Part shown: positions 52,914 to 61,852 of the stretch, piece after piece
How the letters are laid out: each line of letters opens with the position of its first letter
How positions within the stretch are numbered: position 1 is the stretch's first letter
NCBI GenBank assembly: GCA_001464715.1
Contig: LNDT01000016.1
Coordinates: 104,755 to 168,754 of the forward strand
Direction: 5' to 3'
Length of the DNA stretch: 64,000 bases
Origin: Bdellovibrionales bacterium Ga0074137
GTDB lineage: Bacteria > Bdellovibrionota > Bdellovibrionia > Bdellovibrionales > JAMPXM01
Position numbers and translations under genes: made by a program
Notes under the pieces: generated by a model
Told to the model about the DNA's origin: nothing
The model's database searches: none
Seen by the model: only the letters and a program-made list of their open reading frames with translations

Positions 52914-53624
52914 ATGGCGCGTATTTTATTGGTCGATGACGACCGCGAACTTTTACAGATAGCGTCGGCGCTTCTGACGTATGCCAAGCACGATGTGCTC
53001 GCATGCGACAGTGCTGCGGACGCGCTTGAGGTTTTGCGTCGCCAGCAGGTCGATGTAGTCATCACAGATGCCAATATGACGCCGCACTCGGGGTTCGACT
53101 TAATTCGTTCGATCCGGCTTCTTCCCGACTCTGAACTTATTCCGATCGCGATGCTCACTGGGCGCCGTGAAAAACGAGATGTCGAACGAGCTCTCGCCGC
53201 CGGCGCGCAAGACTACATTGTAAAACCGCTCGATCCGGATCTTTTTCTAAAGAAGGTTTCTGAACTTGTCGCCACCAGCGAAAACAGCCGAAGGATTGCT
53301 CGTTTTGCAGAGCTAAAAACAAAGGACACTGCGAAATGTGAATTCTCTTTGGTGGTCGTTGGTTTGAACGAAAATGGAGTTCTTCTCGACTCCGATCAAA
53401 ATCTTCACACCGGAAGTATCGTGACTTTGTCATCGGACCTTTTCACAAGCATCGGCGTTCCCCACCCGCAGTTCAGAGTCACTGGGACATCGCCTGGCAC
53501 GACGGTGGGTTCCTACGAAGTGCGAGCAACGTTTCATGCCATCGACGAGAAACAAAAAGCTAAAATTCGCCATTACGTGCAAGCGCGCGTTCTGCAAAAT
53601 CAACGGTCCCAAAAAGCATCATGA
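52914..53624 (+). CDS. Response regulator with PilZ-like C-terminal domain
   Basis: GAGGAG precedes the ATG. The receiver (1-120) has DDD at 8-10, the phosphorylated Asp of ITDANMTP near residue 52 and Lys in VKPLDP near 104. Residues about 140-225 form a beta-rich domain (FSLVVVGLNENGVLLDSD, then GSIVTLSSDLF) with the strand order of a PilZ barrel but without the RxxxR and DxSxxG c-di-GMP ligands. It probably senses or relays through protein contacts. First gene of a four-gene signalling operon (receiver, receiver, kinase, Hpt). Confidence 0.8.
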   Translation: MARILLVDDDRELLQIASALLTYAKHDVLACDSAADALEVLRRQQVDVVITDANMTPHSGFDLIRSIRLLPDSELIPIAMLTGRREKRDVERALAAGAQDYIVKPLDPDLFLKKVSELVATSENSRRIARFAELKTKDTAKCEFSLVVVGLNENGVLLDSDQNLHTGSIVTLSSDLFTSIGVPHPQFRVTGTSPGTTVGSYEVRATFHAIDEKQKAKIRHYVQARVLQNQRSQKAS

Positions 53625-53641
53625 CAAGGAGTCCACAGTCC

Positions 53642-54022
53642 ATGCACATTTTGCTCGCCGAAGATGATCCTGCCGTGTCCATCGTGATCCAGATTTGCCT
53701 TGAGAAAATCGGTGGCCACACGGTTCAACTTGTCACCGACGGTGCTGCGGCCGTGAGTCTTGCACAACGGGAGTCATTCGACTTGATCGTTCTTGATGGT
53801 ATGATGCCTTATAAGTCCGGTCTTCAGGCGGCCACTGAAATTAGGTCTTCTGGGATTGTCTCGACACCCATTATTTTTCTGAGTGCCAAAAATGACGAGC
53901 GCGATATTCAGGCGTTTCTCTCTTTGGGCGTTGGCTTTATTCCCAAACCATTTGAACCCACTCAAATCTGCGCAAAGATCGAAGCTATTCTCGCAGCGGC
54001 ACGCGCACAGGGGGCGAGTTGA
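53642..54022 (+). CDS. Stand-alone receiver protein (CheY-like)
   Basis: 126-aa single receiver: acidic pair in LAEDDP, phospho-Asp in VLDGMMP (about residue 51) and Lys in PKPFEP (about 101). I start at the ATG at 53642, ten bases after AAGGAG; a start at 53621 overlapping the previous stop (ATGA) is possible. The stop overlaps the kinase start, so it is translated with it. With no output domain it should act as a phosphate shuttle or a protein-binding switch. Confidence 0.88.
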   Translation: MHILLAEDDPAVSIVIQICLEKIGGHTVQLVTDGAAAVSLAQRESFDLIVLDGMMPYKSGLQAATEIRSSGIVSTPIIFLSAKNDERDIQAFLSLGVGFIPKPFEPTQICAKIEAILAAARAQGAS

Positions 54023-55350
54023 CCCTACGTGCGCAGCTGAATATGATTACAGCCCTTGTTCTTGGCGGCTCTGGCTTTGCCGCCTATAGCGCCTATGAAA
54101 CTCGTCAAGAACTTGAATCCTACGATCAGGTCATGAATGACTCGATGGAAACTCGGTCCGTCTTACTCATGATCGAAGATCTTCCCTACCACGACGATAC
54201 ATTTCGTCGCCTTCAGCTTGAAAAAGACCGGTTGAAAGAGCCCGACAGAAAAGCGGCGTTCGGAAAAGCTGTCACACTTTACGCAGCGAAAAATCCCATG
54301 GAACTTCGACGCGCGATTCGAAAGGGTCTCAAAGTTGAGGCCGAGCATTACAACAAAAACCGCGGCCAACGGGCTGCGATCCAAGCAAGATTTGAAAAGC
54401 TCGCACTGGTCGCGATCGGCATTTTGACAATGGGACTTTTACTCGTGATGGCCACTGTGCACGCGACGATATTCAAAGGTCTCCAACGACTGTCTCGACG
54501 AATGCTGGATTTCCTTGTCGATCGCTACTCGTTTCAGTTCTCGCAACCCGACGAGAGCGAGCTAGGAGATCTTCAGAGAACATTCAACTCGCTCGCCCAG
54601 CGAGTTATCAATACGACCGACGAGCTCAAGAGACTTGATTCGGCGAAGTCAGAATTTTTGTCGATCGCAAGTCACGAACTTCGAACGCCGATGACATCGA
54701 TCAAGGGATCGCTGTCGCTTCTCGCTTCGGGCGTCATCGGTCAATTGGACGTAGGGTCCTTACGTCTCATCAAAATTGCCGAAGGCGAAACAGATCGACT
54801 GATACGCCTCATCAATGACTTGCTTGATCTTGCCAAAATTGAATCTGGCGGTTTGCCACTTCATTTGAATTGGGTTCAGTGGGACGAATTTTGCGGCAAA
54901 ACCTTGGATGGCCTTTCGGGTCTTGCTCACAAAGCCGACGTCCGTCTTGAGCTGGTTAGCCTCCCCGCCGTCGAAGTGAATATCGATCGCGATCGCCTGC
55001 AGCAAGTACTCACAAATCTTGTTTCTAATGCCGTCAAGTTTAGCCCCAAAGGCGGCGCTGTACGAGTGACTTTGAGCCGCGCGAAAACAGGCGAACTTGT
55101 CGTGAGCGTCACGGACTCAGGCCCCGGTATAAAAACAGAAGATCGTGAAATGATTTTTGAAAAATTCCGTCAAGGCACCAGCGCAGCCAATCCTCTGGTC
55201 AAAGGGACCGGTCTTGGACTTGCCATCGCCAAAGCTCTGGTCGCCGAGCACGGAGGTTCCATCGGGGTTGAGAGCACTGTGGGCGTTGGCTCTACGTTTT
55301 GGTTCTCGCTTCCGAAGTGGCGCGAAAACGAAGTCGCGAGAGTTGCATGA
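54019..55350 (+). CDS. Sensor histidine kinase
   Basis: Start TTG at 54019 overlaps the receiver stop (TTGA), with GGGGGCGAG upstream. 443 aa: a short N-terminal membrane helix, an extracytoplasmic helical segment (about 30-125), a second span (about 128-150), HAMP (about 152-205), the HisKA H-box with His219 (SHELRTP) and HATPase motifs (Asn337 in NLVSNAVKF, DSGPGI, GTGLGLAI). A complete membrane sensor kinase. The helical sensor resembles the four-helix type, but the signal is unknown. Likely phosphodonor for the co-encoded receivers and Hpt. Confidence 0.94.
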   Translation: MTLRAQLNMITALVLGGSGFAAYSAYETRQELESYDQVMNDSMETRSVLLMIEDLPYHDDTFRRLQLEKDRLKEPDRKAAFGKAVTLYAAKNPMELRRAIRKGLKVEAEHYNKNRGQRAAIQARFEKLALVAIGILTMGLLLVMATVHATIFKGLQRLSRRMLDFLVDRYSFQFSQPDESELGDLQRTFNSLAQRVINTTDELKRLDSAKSEFLSIASHELRTPMTSIKGSLSLLASGVIGQLDVGSLRLIKIAEGETDRLIRLINDLLDLAKIESGGLPLHLNWVQWDEFCGKTLDGLSGLAHKADVRLELVSLPAVEVNIDRDRLQQVLTNLVSNAVKFSPKGGAVRVTLSRAKTGELVVSVTDSGPGIKTEDREMIFEKFRQGTSAANPLVKGTGLGLAIAKALVAEHGGSIGVESTVGVGSTFWFSLPKWRENEVARVA

Positions 55351-55730
55351 GCCTTGACGATGTTTTGTCTGAACTCAGAAAAACTTATCTCGAGGCGCTG
55401 CCAGCGCGCGCGGACCTCATTGAAAAGCTGATGACCGAGCAAAAGTACGACGATGTTGAAACCGAATTCCACAAACTCAAAGGCACCGGAAAAACCTATG
55501 GGCTGCCAGAAGTTTCGGCGATTGGCGAAGTGGCCGAACGGCTTGTTGAGCACGGATCAACATCGGCTGAGGAATCAGTGCCCGCCGCACTCAATGCTTT
55601 GCGCAAAGTCCGCACGGCCCGCGACGCCGGCTCGCCCCTCGACCTCACCAGCGATCCAGATTTTCTGTACTTAAGTGAACTGGCCCGCGAAATCCACGAT
55701 ACTGGTGGCGGCCAGAAGAAGAAGGCCTAA
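55347..55730 (+). CDS. Histidine phosphotransfer (Hpt) protein
   Basis: ATGA overlap with the kinase stop fixes the start at 55347. The 127-aa protein has the Hpt core: phospho-His42 in EFHKLKGTGKTYGLPE, a helical hairpin, and no other domain. It should relay phosphate between receivers, making this operon a candidate four-step phosphorelay. The tail after residue 95 is polar and may be disordered. Confidence 0.85.
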   Translation: MSLDDVLSELRKTYLEALPARADLIEKLMTEQKYDDVETEFHKLKGTGKTYGLPEVSAIGEVAERLVEHGSTSAEESVPAALNALRKVRTARDAGSPLDLTSDPDFLYLSELAREIHDTGGGQKKKA

Positions 55731-55756
55731 CCACAGGCTTCCCTTCATAGGTCACA

Positions 55757-57172
55757 TTGACTACAATGATTCGCATGGCACTTCTCAGCGAATCTACACT
55801 TCAGAAACTCTATTCTATTTTCTCGAAAGATCGATGCCTCATCGATCCCGCGTCCCTCGAGCATTACGGAAGAGACTGGACAAAGCATTTTAAAACCGAT
55901 CCGTCGGCAATTGTATTCCCAATGACAACCGACGACGTTGTCTCTCTTGTGAAACTTGCGCGCTCTGAAAAGCTTGGTTTGGTCCCTTCAGGCGGTCGCA
56001 CCGGCCTGAGCGGCGGAGCCTGCGCCTTGAACGGGGAAGTGGTTGTCAGTTTCGAAAAGATGAACCGCGTTCTTGAATACAACGAGATGGACCGGACTGT
56101 GCGCATCGAGCCCGGCGTAGTGACTGAAACTCTTCAAAACTTTGCCAAAGACAAAGGCGCTTACTACCCCGTCGACTTCGCCGCGCGGGGCTCAAGTCAG
56201 ATGGGTGGAAACATCGCGACCAATGCCGGAGGGGTCAAAGTTCTGCGCTATGGCCTCACGCGGGATTGGATTGCGAGTCTTAAAGTCGTGACCGGAGCGG
56301 GCGATGTCTTAGAGTTAAACAAAGGCCTCGTAAAAAATGCGACGGGCCTTGACCTTCGCCACCTCATGATCGGAAGCGAAGGGACTCTTGGATTTGTGAC
56401 TGAGGCTACTGTGCGACTCACATCACCTCCGAAGCCGCTCACCGTTTTAATTCTTGGCGTTCCAGATCTTGCTTCGGTCATGAAAGTTTTCGCGCAGTTT
56501 CGCGCGAAACTGCCGCTGACGGCGTTTGAATTTTTCTCGGATGTGGCATTAAAAATCGTGACGTCGCACACTCACCTGCCAAAGCCTCTGTCTCAGGATT
56601 GCGAAAGCTATCTTTTGATTGAAGTTGAAAACACAGATGATTCAACTGAGGCCGAAATTCTTGAAACCTTTGAAGCTTGCGTGGGCGCAGGTTGGGTGAC
56701 GGATGGAGCCATTGCCTCCAGCGACGCGCAAGCGCGAGACTTCTGGCGACTCCGCGAGGATATCTCAGAGGCGACATCGCCATTTAAGCCCTACAAAAAC
56801 GACGTCTCTGTTACGGTTTCCAAGGTCCCGGAATTTTTGGCGCTGACAGATGCAGCCCTGAAAAAAGGCTACCCCGATTTTCAGGTCGTTTGGTTTGGCC
56901 ATATTGGCGATGGAAACATGCACATCAATATTCTAAAACCCGAGGGGCTGGGCGACGATCAGTTCTTAAAACGCTGCAAAGGCGTCAATGAAGTTCTCTT
57001 CGAAATTATAGAGCGACTTGAAGGATCGATCTCGGCCGAGCATGGCGTGGGCCTTGTGAAACGAGACGATCTTTTAAGAACGCGAAGTCTCGAGGAGGTC
57101 ACACTCATGAAAGCTGTGAAAAGTATGTTCGATCCCGATGGGATCATGAACCCCGGGAAAATTTTTTCTTGA
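55757..57172 (+). CDS. FAD-linked 2-hydroxyacid dehydrogenase (GlcD/D2HGDH-like)
   Basis: Oxidises a D-2-hydroxyacid such as D-lactate, glycolate or D-2-hydroxyglutarate. FAD-binding PCMH domain: VPSGGRTGLSGGA (about 75) and GSSQMGGNIATNAGGVKVLRYG (about 135). C-terminal FAD-oxidase domain: FGHIGDGNMHINI (about 378, metal/substrate His) and SAEHGVGLVKRD. At 471 aa it is the usual size. Start is the TTG at 55757 (AGG upstream) or the ATG at 55766/55775. No GlcE/GlcF partners are adjacent, which favours a D2HGDH-like single-subunit enzyme. That enzyme is tied to SerA in other bacteria, and serA lies 1 kb away. Confidence 0.85.
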   Translation: MTTMIRMALLSESTLQKLYSIFSKDRCLIDPASLEHYGRDWTKHFKTDPSAIVFPMTTDDVVSLVKLARSEKLGLVPSGGRTGLSGGACALNGEVVVSFEKMNRVLEYNEMDRTVRIEPGVVTETLQNFAKDKGAYYPVDFAARGSSQMGGNIATNAGGVKVLRYGLTRDWIASLKVVTGAGDVLELNKGLVKNATGLDLRHLMIGSEGTLGFVTEATVRLTSPPKPLTVLILGVPDLASVMKVFAQFRAKLPLTAFEFFSDVALKIVTSHTHLPKPLSQDCESYLLIEVENTDDSTEAEILETFEACVGAGWVTDGAIASSDAQARDFWRLREDISEATSPFKPYKNDVSVTVSKVPEFLALTDAALKKGYPDFQVVWFGHIGDGNMHINILKPEGLGDDQFLKRCKGVNEVLFEIIERLEGSISAEHGVGLVKRDDLLRTRSLEEVTLMKAVKSMFDPDGIMNPGKIFS

Positions 57173-57740
57173 GCTCATGGGCCGCCGGAACGGGACAGAC
57201 ATCGGCGCGATGACTTCCATCGTTGCCGATGGCCACGGAACGGAGGACCGTTCGCAGCTGTGATTTTCGCGCGGATTGGTCAGGGGTAAATTTCTTAAGG
57301 CCTTTTTCAACTTCCATCGCTCGAGAGCGAAGCGCAAAACCGTGGATTGCAGCGCTCACCAGAACTTTTCTAAGTTTTTCGATCGCGCAGGGTTTGTCGA
57401 CGAAGGCGTAACACCCGAGGCGCAAAGCTTCGGCCGAATTTTTCGCGTCGCCGAAGGCCGTCAGAATGATAACTGGATTGTCGTGACCACCGCCACGAAG
57501 GGCCGCCAAAAATTCAAGCCCCGTCATTTTCGGCATCTGAATATCAGCGATAATGACATCAAACCAGCCGGCCTCAACCCGCATCAGCGCTTCGGCGCCA
57601 CGAAGGGCCGTTACAATTTCGACAGGATACATTGCAGAGCCAATCTCAATTTCGAGATCGGCAAAGTTTTGCGAGAGCACGTCTAAAATATCGGGTTCAT
57701 CGTCGACGATAAGGACCCGAAGCAGTGGTTGACCGGTCAT
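57144..57740 (-). CDS. Response regulator receiver protein
   Basis: 198 aa. Receiver (1-130) with IVDDEPD, phospho-Asp in IADIQMP (about residue 66) and Lys in VDKPCA (about 115). The remaining ~65 residues are basic and have no recognised output domain. Its 3' end overlaps the convergent flavoenzyme gene by 29 bases. Divergent from the orphan DHp-like gene at 57853, with which it might pair. Confidence 0.88.
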   Translation of the reverse strand: MTGQPLLRVLIVDDEPDILDVLSQNFADLEIEIGSAMYPVEIVTALRGAEALMRVEAGWFDVIIADIQMPKMTGLEFLAALRGGGHDNPVIILTAFGDAKNSAEALRLGCYAFVDKPCAIEKLRKVLVSAAIHGFALRSRAMEVEKGLKKFTPDQSARKSQLRTVLRSVAIGNDGSHRADVCPVPAAHELKKKFSRGS

Positions 57741-57852
57741 ATCTTCTTATCGGTCAAAGCACCCAATCATTCGCAGACCAATTTGAGGTCTAGATTTGAG
57801 ACGGTCGACACGCCAGTTGAACCTTTTTGGAAACCGCGTTTAAAATGATGGG

Positions 57853-58134
57853 ATGAACGTCACGACCAATAAGCCTTCACTGCCAAAAAATGTTTTCGAA
57901 CTTGCGGCTGAAGAGCGCCAATTTCTTCACGATCTTGCAAACCCTCTTGCCGCCGCTGCGGGCCTTGTTGAGGCGTACCGTGATGAGCTCGCTCGATCTG
58001 AGACGAATTTGTCCGAGCCCCTGGAGAGAAAACTTACCAAACTCGAGGCAGCCATTGAACGCATCGGGGCGCTTCTCGCCGAACGCCGTCCCAGGCTTAT
58101 CGCAATTCAAGACGCAGCCCCGCCAAAGGTCTAG
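57853..58134 (+). CDS. Orphan DHp-like phosphotransfer candidate, 93 aa
   Basis: No family assigned with certainty. The segment FLHDLANPLAAAAGLVEAY (His26) looks like the H-box helix of a histidine kinase dimerisation domain (HDLxNPL variant). A second helix (LERKLTKLEAAIERIGALL) could complete the helical hairpin. No ATPase domain follows; the stop comes at residue 93. It may be phosphorylated by another kinase and act like an Hpt, perhaps with the divergent receiver at 57144-57740. It ends five bases before the convergent serA stop. Confidence 0.6.
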   Translation: MNVTTNKPSLPKNVFELAAEERQFLHDLANPLAAAAGLVEAYRDELARSETNLSEPLERKLTKLEAAIERIGALLAERRPRLIAIQDAAPPKV

Positions 58135-58139
58135 CGACT

Positions 58140-59366
58140 TTAAACGAGAAGCTGCGTACGAAGACTTGTCGACAGAGCTTGGATCCGTTTGCAAAGTTCA
58201 ACGCCGTCGACGCTCTCGACGTCCATGACGAGGTAACCAATCGTCGAATCTGTCGCAAGTCCCTGCGCCTGAATGTTCGCGCCAAGGTCAGAGACAATCG
58301 AGTTGATCTCACCCAAGACACCGGGAACATTGCGGTGAACATTCATCACACGACGTCGCTCGGCGCGACGAGTTTCCTCGGTTTGTAGAAGTGCGAGATC
58401 GATTTGCGGAAAGTTCACGGCACCCGACGTCGTCCCACGCGCAAGGAAGCTCAAAAAACTTTGAGCGACTTCAAGGCCGATCGCTTCTTGCGCCTCGATC
58501 GTGCTTCCGCCGATGTGAGGAGTGAGAATCACGTTCGGAAGACCTTGAAGTGGACTTTCAAACTTCTGCTTATTGCTGGCAGGCTCTTCCGGAAATACAT
58601 CAATCGCCGCCCCGGCAAGATCCCCTACTTTGATGGCCTCAGCTAAGGCTTCAATGTCGACAACGGAACCGCGGCTGGCATTGATGAGAGAGGCTCCGCG
58701 TTTCATGATCTTAATTTCGCGCTTCGAAATTAAACCGCGCGTTTGAGCCGTATCAGGAACATGAAGACTCACGAAGTCCGAAACCTTCAGCAGTTCGTCG
58801 AGGCTATCGGCGCGTTGAGAATTCCCAAGGGGCAGTTTTTTAATGATGTCGCTAAAAATCACGCGCATACCGAACGCTTCCGCCAAAACACTGACCTGGC
58901 TTCCAATGTGACCATAGCCGATGAGGCCCAATGTTTTTCCGCGGACTTCTCGCGCACCATCGGCCGACTTCATCCACACACCTTTGTGGGCGTTGGAATT
59001 TCGGTCTCCCAGCTGCCGAGACAAGGCCACGATTTCGGCAATCACCAACTCAGCGACGCTTCGTGTATTCGAATGAGGTGCATTGAAAACGGGAATTCCA
59101 ATCGAGTTCGCTTTTTTCGTGTCGACCTGATCCGTGCCGATACAAAAGCAGCCGATCATTTCAAGGTGTCGATGCTTTTCAAGGACGCTGGCGGTCAGTT
59201 GAGTCTTTGACCGAATCCCCACAATATTCGCTTTTGACAAGAGCTCATCCAGCTCAGCTCCGCTGGGCGAGTGGGGATGAAGTTCAACCATCAAACCCTC
59301 GCGCTCCAACATTTCTTTTGCACCGGGATGAATTGCCTCAAGAAGAAGGACTCTTGTTTTTCGCAT
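58140..59366 (-). CDS. serA: D-3-phosphoglycerate dehydrogenase
   Basis: First step of serine synthesis: oxidises 3-phosphoglycerate. The ATG at 59366 gives 408 aa, the size of E. coli SerA; the longer frame to 59675 reads into the divergent regulator. Motifs: GCFCIGTDQVDTKKA, NRSVAEL-like NTRSVAELVIAE, Rossmann GLIGYGHIGSQV (about 155), ASRGSVVDIEAL with Arg, and the catalytic His in TPHIGGST. A C-terminal ACT domain (about 335-408, NVPGVLGEINSIVSDLGANI) predicts feedback inhibition by serine. Confidence 0.95.
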   Translation of the reverse strand: MRKTRVLLLEAIHPGAKEMLEREGLMVELHPHSPSGAELDELLSKANIVGIRSKTQLTASVLEKHRHLEMIGCFCIGTDQVDTKKANSIGIPVFNAPHSNTRSVAELVIAEIVALSRQLGDRNSNAHKGVWMKSADGAREVRGKTLGLIGYGHIGSQVSVLAEAFGMRVIFSDIIKKLPLGNSQRADSLDELLKVSDFVSLHVPDTAQTRGLISKREIKIMKRGASLINASRGSVVDIEALAEAIKVGDLAGAAIDVFPEEPASNKQKFESPLQGLPNVILTPHIGGSTIEAQEAIGLEVAQSFLSFLARGTTSGAVNFPQIDLALLQTEETRRAERRRVMNVHRNVPGVLGEINSIVSDLGANIQAQGLATDSTIGYLVMDVESVDGVELCKRIQALSTSLRTQLLV

Positions 59367-59451
59367 GATGCCATGATGGCACAGACATGCTTGGCTGAAC
59401 ACCCAGAAAACGGCCACACTGTGCAAGGACCGACTGCCGAGAGGATGCAAA

Positions 59452-60909
59452 ATGACCAAGAGCCAAGACACTATTCCGGAGACTGACACGGCGCCGCCTC
59501 GTGCCGTGGAAAAGCGCCGGCTCCTGGTTATCGACGATGATGAATTGGTCGCCGCCAGTCTTCGGGTTGCATTGCCGGCGAATTGGACAATGATCGAAGC
59601 CTCAAAGGTTTCAGAAATTCCGGAATCAGGTTTTGTCGCGGCTTTCGTCGATATGCATCTGACCGGAGATCTCAAAAAGGCTGAAGGGCTGGACGTCGTG
59701 AGGTCGCTTCATCGTGCCGAGCCTCAGCTTGAGATCGTTGCGATGTCTGGTGACTTCGATAGGCATCTCATGGAGCAGGGACTCAAAGCTGGCGCTTCAC
59801 GTTTTCTTGCTAAGCCCATCGGCACCGAAGAACTTCGTCTGACACTTGAAAAAATTGAAGCTCTTTTAACGCTGAAAGAGTTTGCGTCGGCTCAGGTGGA
59901 AACATCGTCCCACGAACGCGAGCCGCGCTGGGTGGGTGATTCAGCAACATCTCTTGAAGTGACACGAAAAATCGCAAGTCTTCGCGGCGAATCGGGACCG
60001 ATTCTTATCGAAGGTGAATCGGGAACCGGAAAAGAAGTTGCAGCTTGGCTCCTGCACTCACAAGAGAAAAGGTCGAACTTGCGTCCAGGAAGTCCTCCAA
60101 GACCTTTCGTTCAAGTGAACCTCGGCGCAATTCCCGAGAGCGTCTTTGAATCTGAACTATTCGGGCATGTAAAAGGAGCGTTCACGGGCGCCGATCAAAA
60201 CAAAATGGGTCTCTGTGAAGCGGCCCACGGCGGGGATCTGTTCTTGGACGAAATTGAAGCCTTGCCGCTGACGAGCCAGGCGAAACTTCTTCGGTTTTTA
60301 GAAAATGGCGAAGTTCGCCGCGTCGGTGCGCGAGAAACGATTCGCGTGCAGACACGTGTGATCGTAGCCACCAACCGCTCACTGAGCGACATGGTTTCGG
60401 CCGGAGAATTCCGCGAGGACCTTATGTGGAGAGTGAGCGGGAAAAGGCTCACTCTGCCTCCGCTTCGGAAACGCAAAGATGATATTGGCGCTTTAGCGAA
60501 ATACTTCTTCGATCTCGAGCGGCCTCGCCGAAACAAGCAACTTACGGAAGAAGCGATTGAAACTTTGCAGCAGCATGACTGGAGCGGCAATGTGCGCGAG
60601 CTAAAGCGCGTTTGTGAGCAGATTGCTCTTTATGCCCCCCTCCCGCTGGTGCGACGCGAAGATGTAGTGACGGGTCTCCCACAGATCGCACGTGCCGGTG
60701 CACTCGTCTCTAGTGATGGTTCGATTTCCGCAGGCAACGAGATCGACTTGTCAATAGGTCTCAATGAACTTCTGGCCAGGTTCGAAGCCCGCGTGGTTCG
60801 CGAAGCACTTCGTGTGACATCCGATGTCGATCAAGCCGCTGAACGCATAGGAATTTCTCGATCGAGTATGTATAAGAAGATGAAAGACTTCGGTCTGGAC
60901 CGAAAGTAA
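59452..60909 (+). CDS. NtrC-type sigma-54 response regulator
   Basis: Enhancer-binding activator of sigma-54 promoters, 485 aa. Receiver domain (22-140): VIDDDE, phospho-Asp67 (FVDMHL), Lys121 (LAKPIG). AAA+ domain: Walker A GESGTGKE (188-195), the sigma-54-contacting GAFTGA loop (242-247), Walker B FLDE (264-267) and an arginine finger in REDLMWR. Fis-type HTH at the end (AAERIGISRSSMYKKMKDFG). AGAGG precedes the ATG. Cognate kinase not adjacent; the kinase at 54019 is a candidate. Divergent from serA by 85 bases. Confidence 0.95.
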   Translation: MTKSQDTIPETDTAPPRAVEKRRLLVIDDDELVAASLRVALPANWTMIEASKVSEIPESGFVAAFVDMHLTGDLKKAEGLDVVRSLHRAEPQLEIVAMSGDFDRHLMEQGLKAGASRFLAKPIGTEELRLTLEKIEALLTLKEFASAQVETSSHEREPRWVGDSATSLEVTRKIASLRGESGPILIEGESGTGKEVAAWLLHSQEKRSNLRPGSPPRPFVQVNLGAIPESVFESELFGHVKGAFTGADQNKMGLCEAAHGGDLFLDEIEALPLTSQAKLLRFLENGEVRRVGARETIRVQTRVIVATNRSLSDMVSAGEFREDLMWRVSGKRLTLPPLRKRKDDIGALAKYFFDLERPRRNKQLTEEAIETLQQHDWSGNVRELKRVCEQIALYAPLPLVRREDVVTGLPQIARAGALVSSDGSISAGNEIDLSIGLNELLARFEARVVREALRVTSDVDQAAERIGISRSSMYKKMKDFGLDRK

Positions 60910-60925
60910 TTCGCAGGGGAGCTAA

Positions 60926-61852
60926 ATGAAAATGTGGGAAATGTGGAGAGACCCCGTCTACGTGCAGACGTTCGCGCTCGTCATGGGTGTTCTTCTCTTT
61001 CTCACAGCTGTGTTTTTTTTCCTCCGCAATCGAAACACTCACGCCCAGGCGGGCTGGGCGAGTCTCGTCAGCTGGTCGATTGCCACTCCGATTATTTTCG
61101 CTCTGATTTCAGCGCCGTGGCCGTGGGCGCTGATCGGTCTTGGTATCGTTGCGACTTCAGGTCTTAAGATCTTTTTTCAGCTGACCGGAATGTATCATCG
61201 CTCCTATTTTATTTGGGCTTCGTACTTTGGTGTGGCCGCTCTTTGCTACGCCGTTCACATCGGCAGTCGTGAACTTTTCAATATGATGCCGATGATTTTC
61301 TTCGGATCCATTTGCCTGATTCCAATCATCAGAAATTCCCACAAACAGATGATCCAATACATGGCGCTCGCACTGATGGCGTTCATGTTTTTGGGATGGT
61401 CGTTTCTTCACATGGGTTGGATTTTGAAACTCGACCGCGGCCCCTATTTGTTGATCTACATCACGATCCTGACGGAAGTGTTCGACAACCTTTCCTTGGC
61501 GCTGTCTCGCTTCATCGGCAAACACAAAATGTTTTCTCGGATTACTCCCCGCCGAAACTGGGAGGCTTTTGCGATCGCAGCCCCACTCACAATCTTTCTC
61601 GCTTTCAGCTTTCGCCACTTGCTTCCTGAAAGATCCGAGGCTTTTTGGCTCACTTCAGGCGTTGCCGCTGTGCTTGGCGGAAGCCTCGGGGACTTGGTGC
61701 TGTCGGTCATCCGCCGCGATCTGGGCATTAAAGACGTCGGAGTTTTCATTATCGGCCGTGGAGACTTTCTTTCCGTCATCGATCGTTTGATTTTCGTCGC
61801 TCCGATTTTTTATTACCTCATGTGGTATCTTGAAACTCGACCGGTGATGTGA
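60926..61852 (+). CDS. CdsA-like phosphatidate cytidylyltransferase
   Basis: Inner-membrane enzyme of 308 aa with about eight predicted spans. The CTP-transferase signature sits in the last 80 residues: GGSLGDLVLSVIRRDLGIKDVG, then GRGDFLSVIDR, closely following the CdsA pattern SxxGDxxxSxxKRxxxxKD...GGxxDRxD. Expected reaction: phosphatidate + CTP to CDP-diacylglycerol. GGGGAG precedes the ATG. Its stop overlaps the acyltransferase start (TGATG). Whether it is the main CdsA or a second, specialised copy cannot be told here. Confidence 0.85.
   Translation: MKMWEMWRDPVYVQTFALVMGVLLFLTAVFFFLRNRNTHAQAGWASLVSWSIATPIIFALISAPWPWALIGLGIVATSGLKIFFQLTGMYHRSYFIWASYFGVAALCYAVHIGSRELFNMMPMIFFGSICLIPIIRNSHKQMIQYMALALMAFMFLGWSFLHMGWILKLDRGPYLLIYITILTEVFDNLSLALSRFIGKHKMFSRITPRRNWEAFAIAAPLTIFLAFSFRHLLPERSEAFWLTSGVAAVLGGSLGDLVLSVIRRDLGIKDVGVFIIGRGDFLSVIDRLIFVAPIFYYLMWYLETRPVM

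Noticed and set aside
59376..59390. Sigma-54 promoter-like TGGCAC...TGC between serA and the NtrC-type gene
   Set aside because: The GG-to-GC spacing is nine bases instead of ten, so it should not work as a -24/-12 promoter.
52914..60909. Genomic island around the signalling genes
   Set aside because: Codon use and base composition look like the rest of the window, and there is no integrase, tRNA or attachment repeat.
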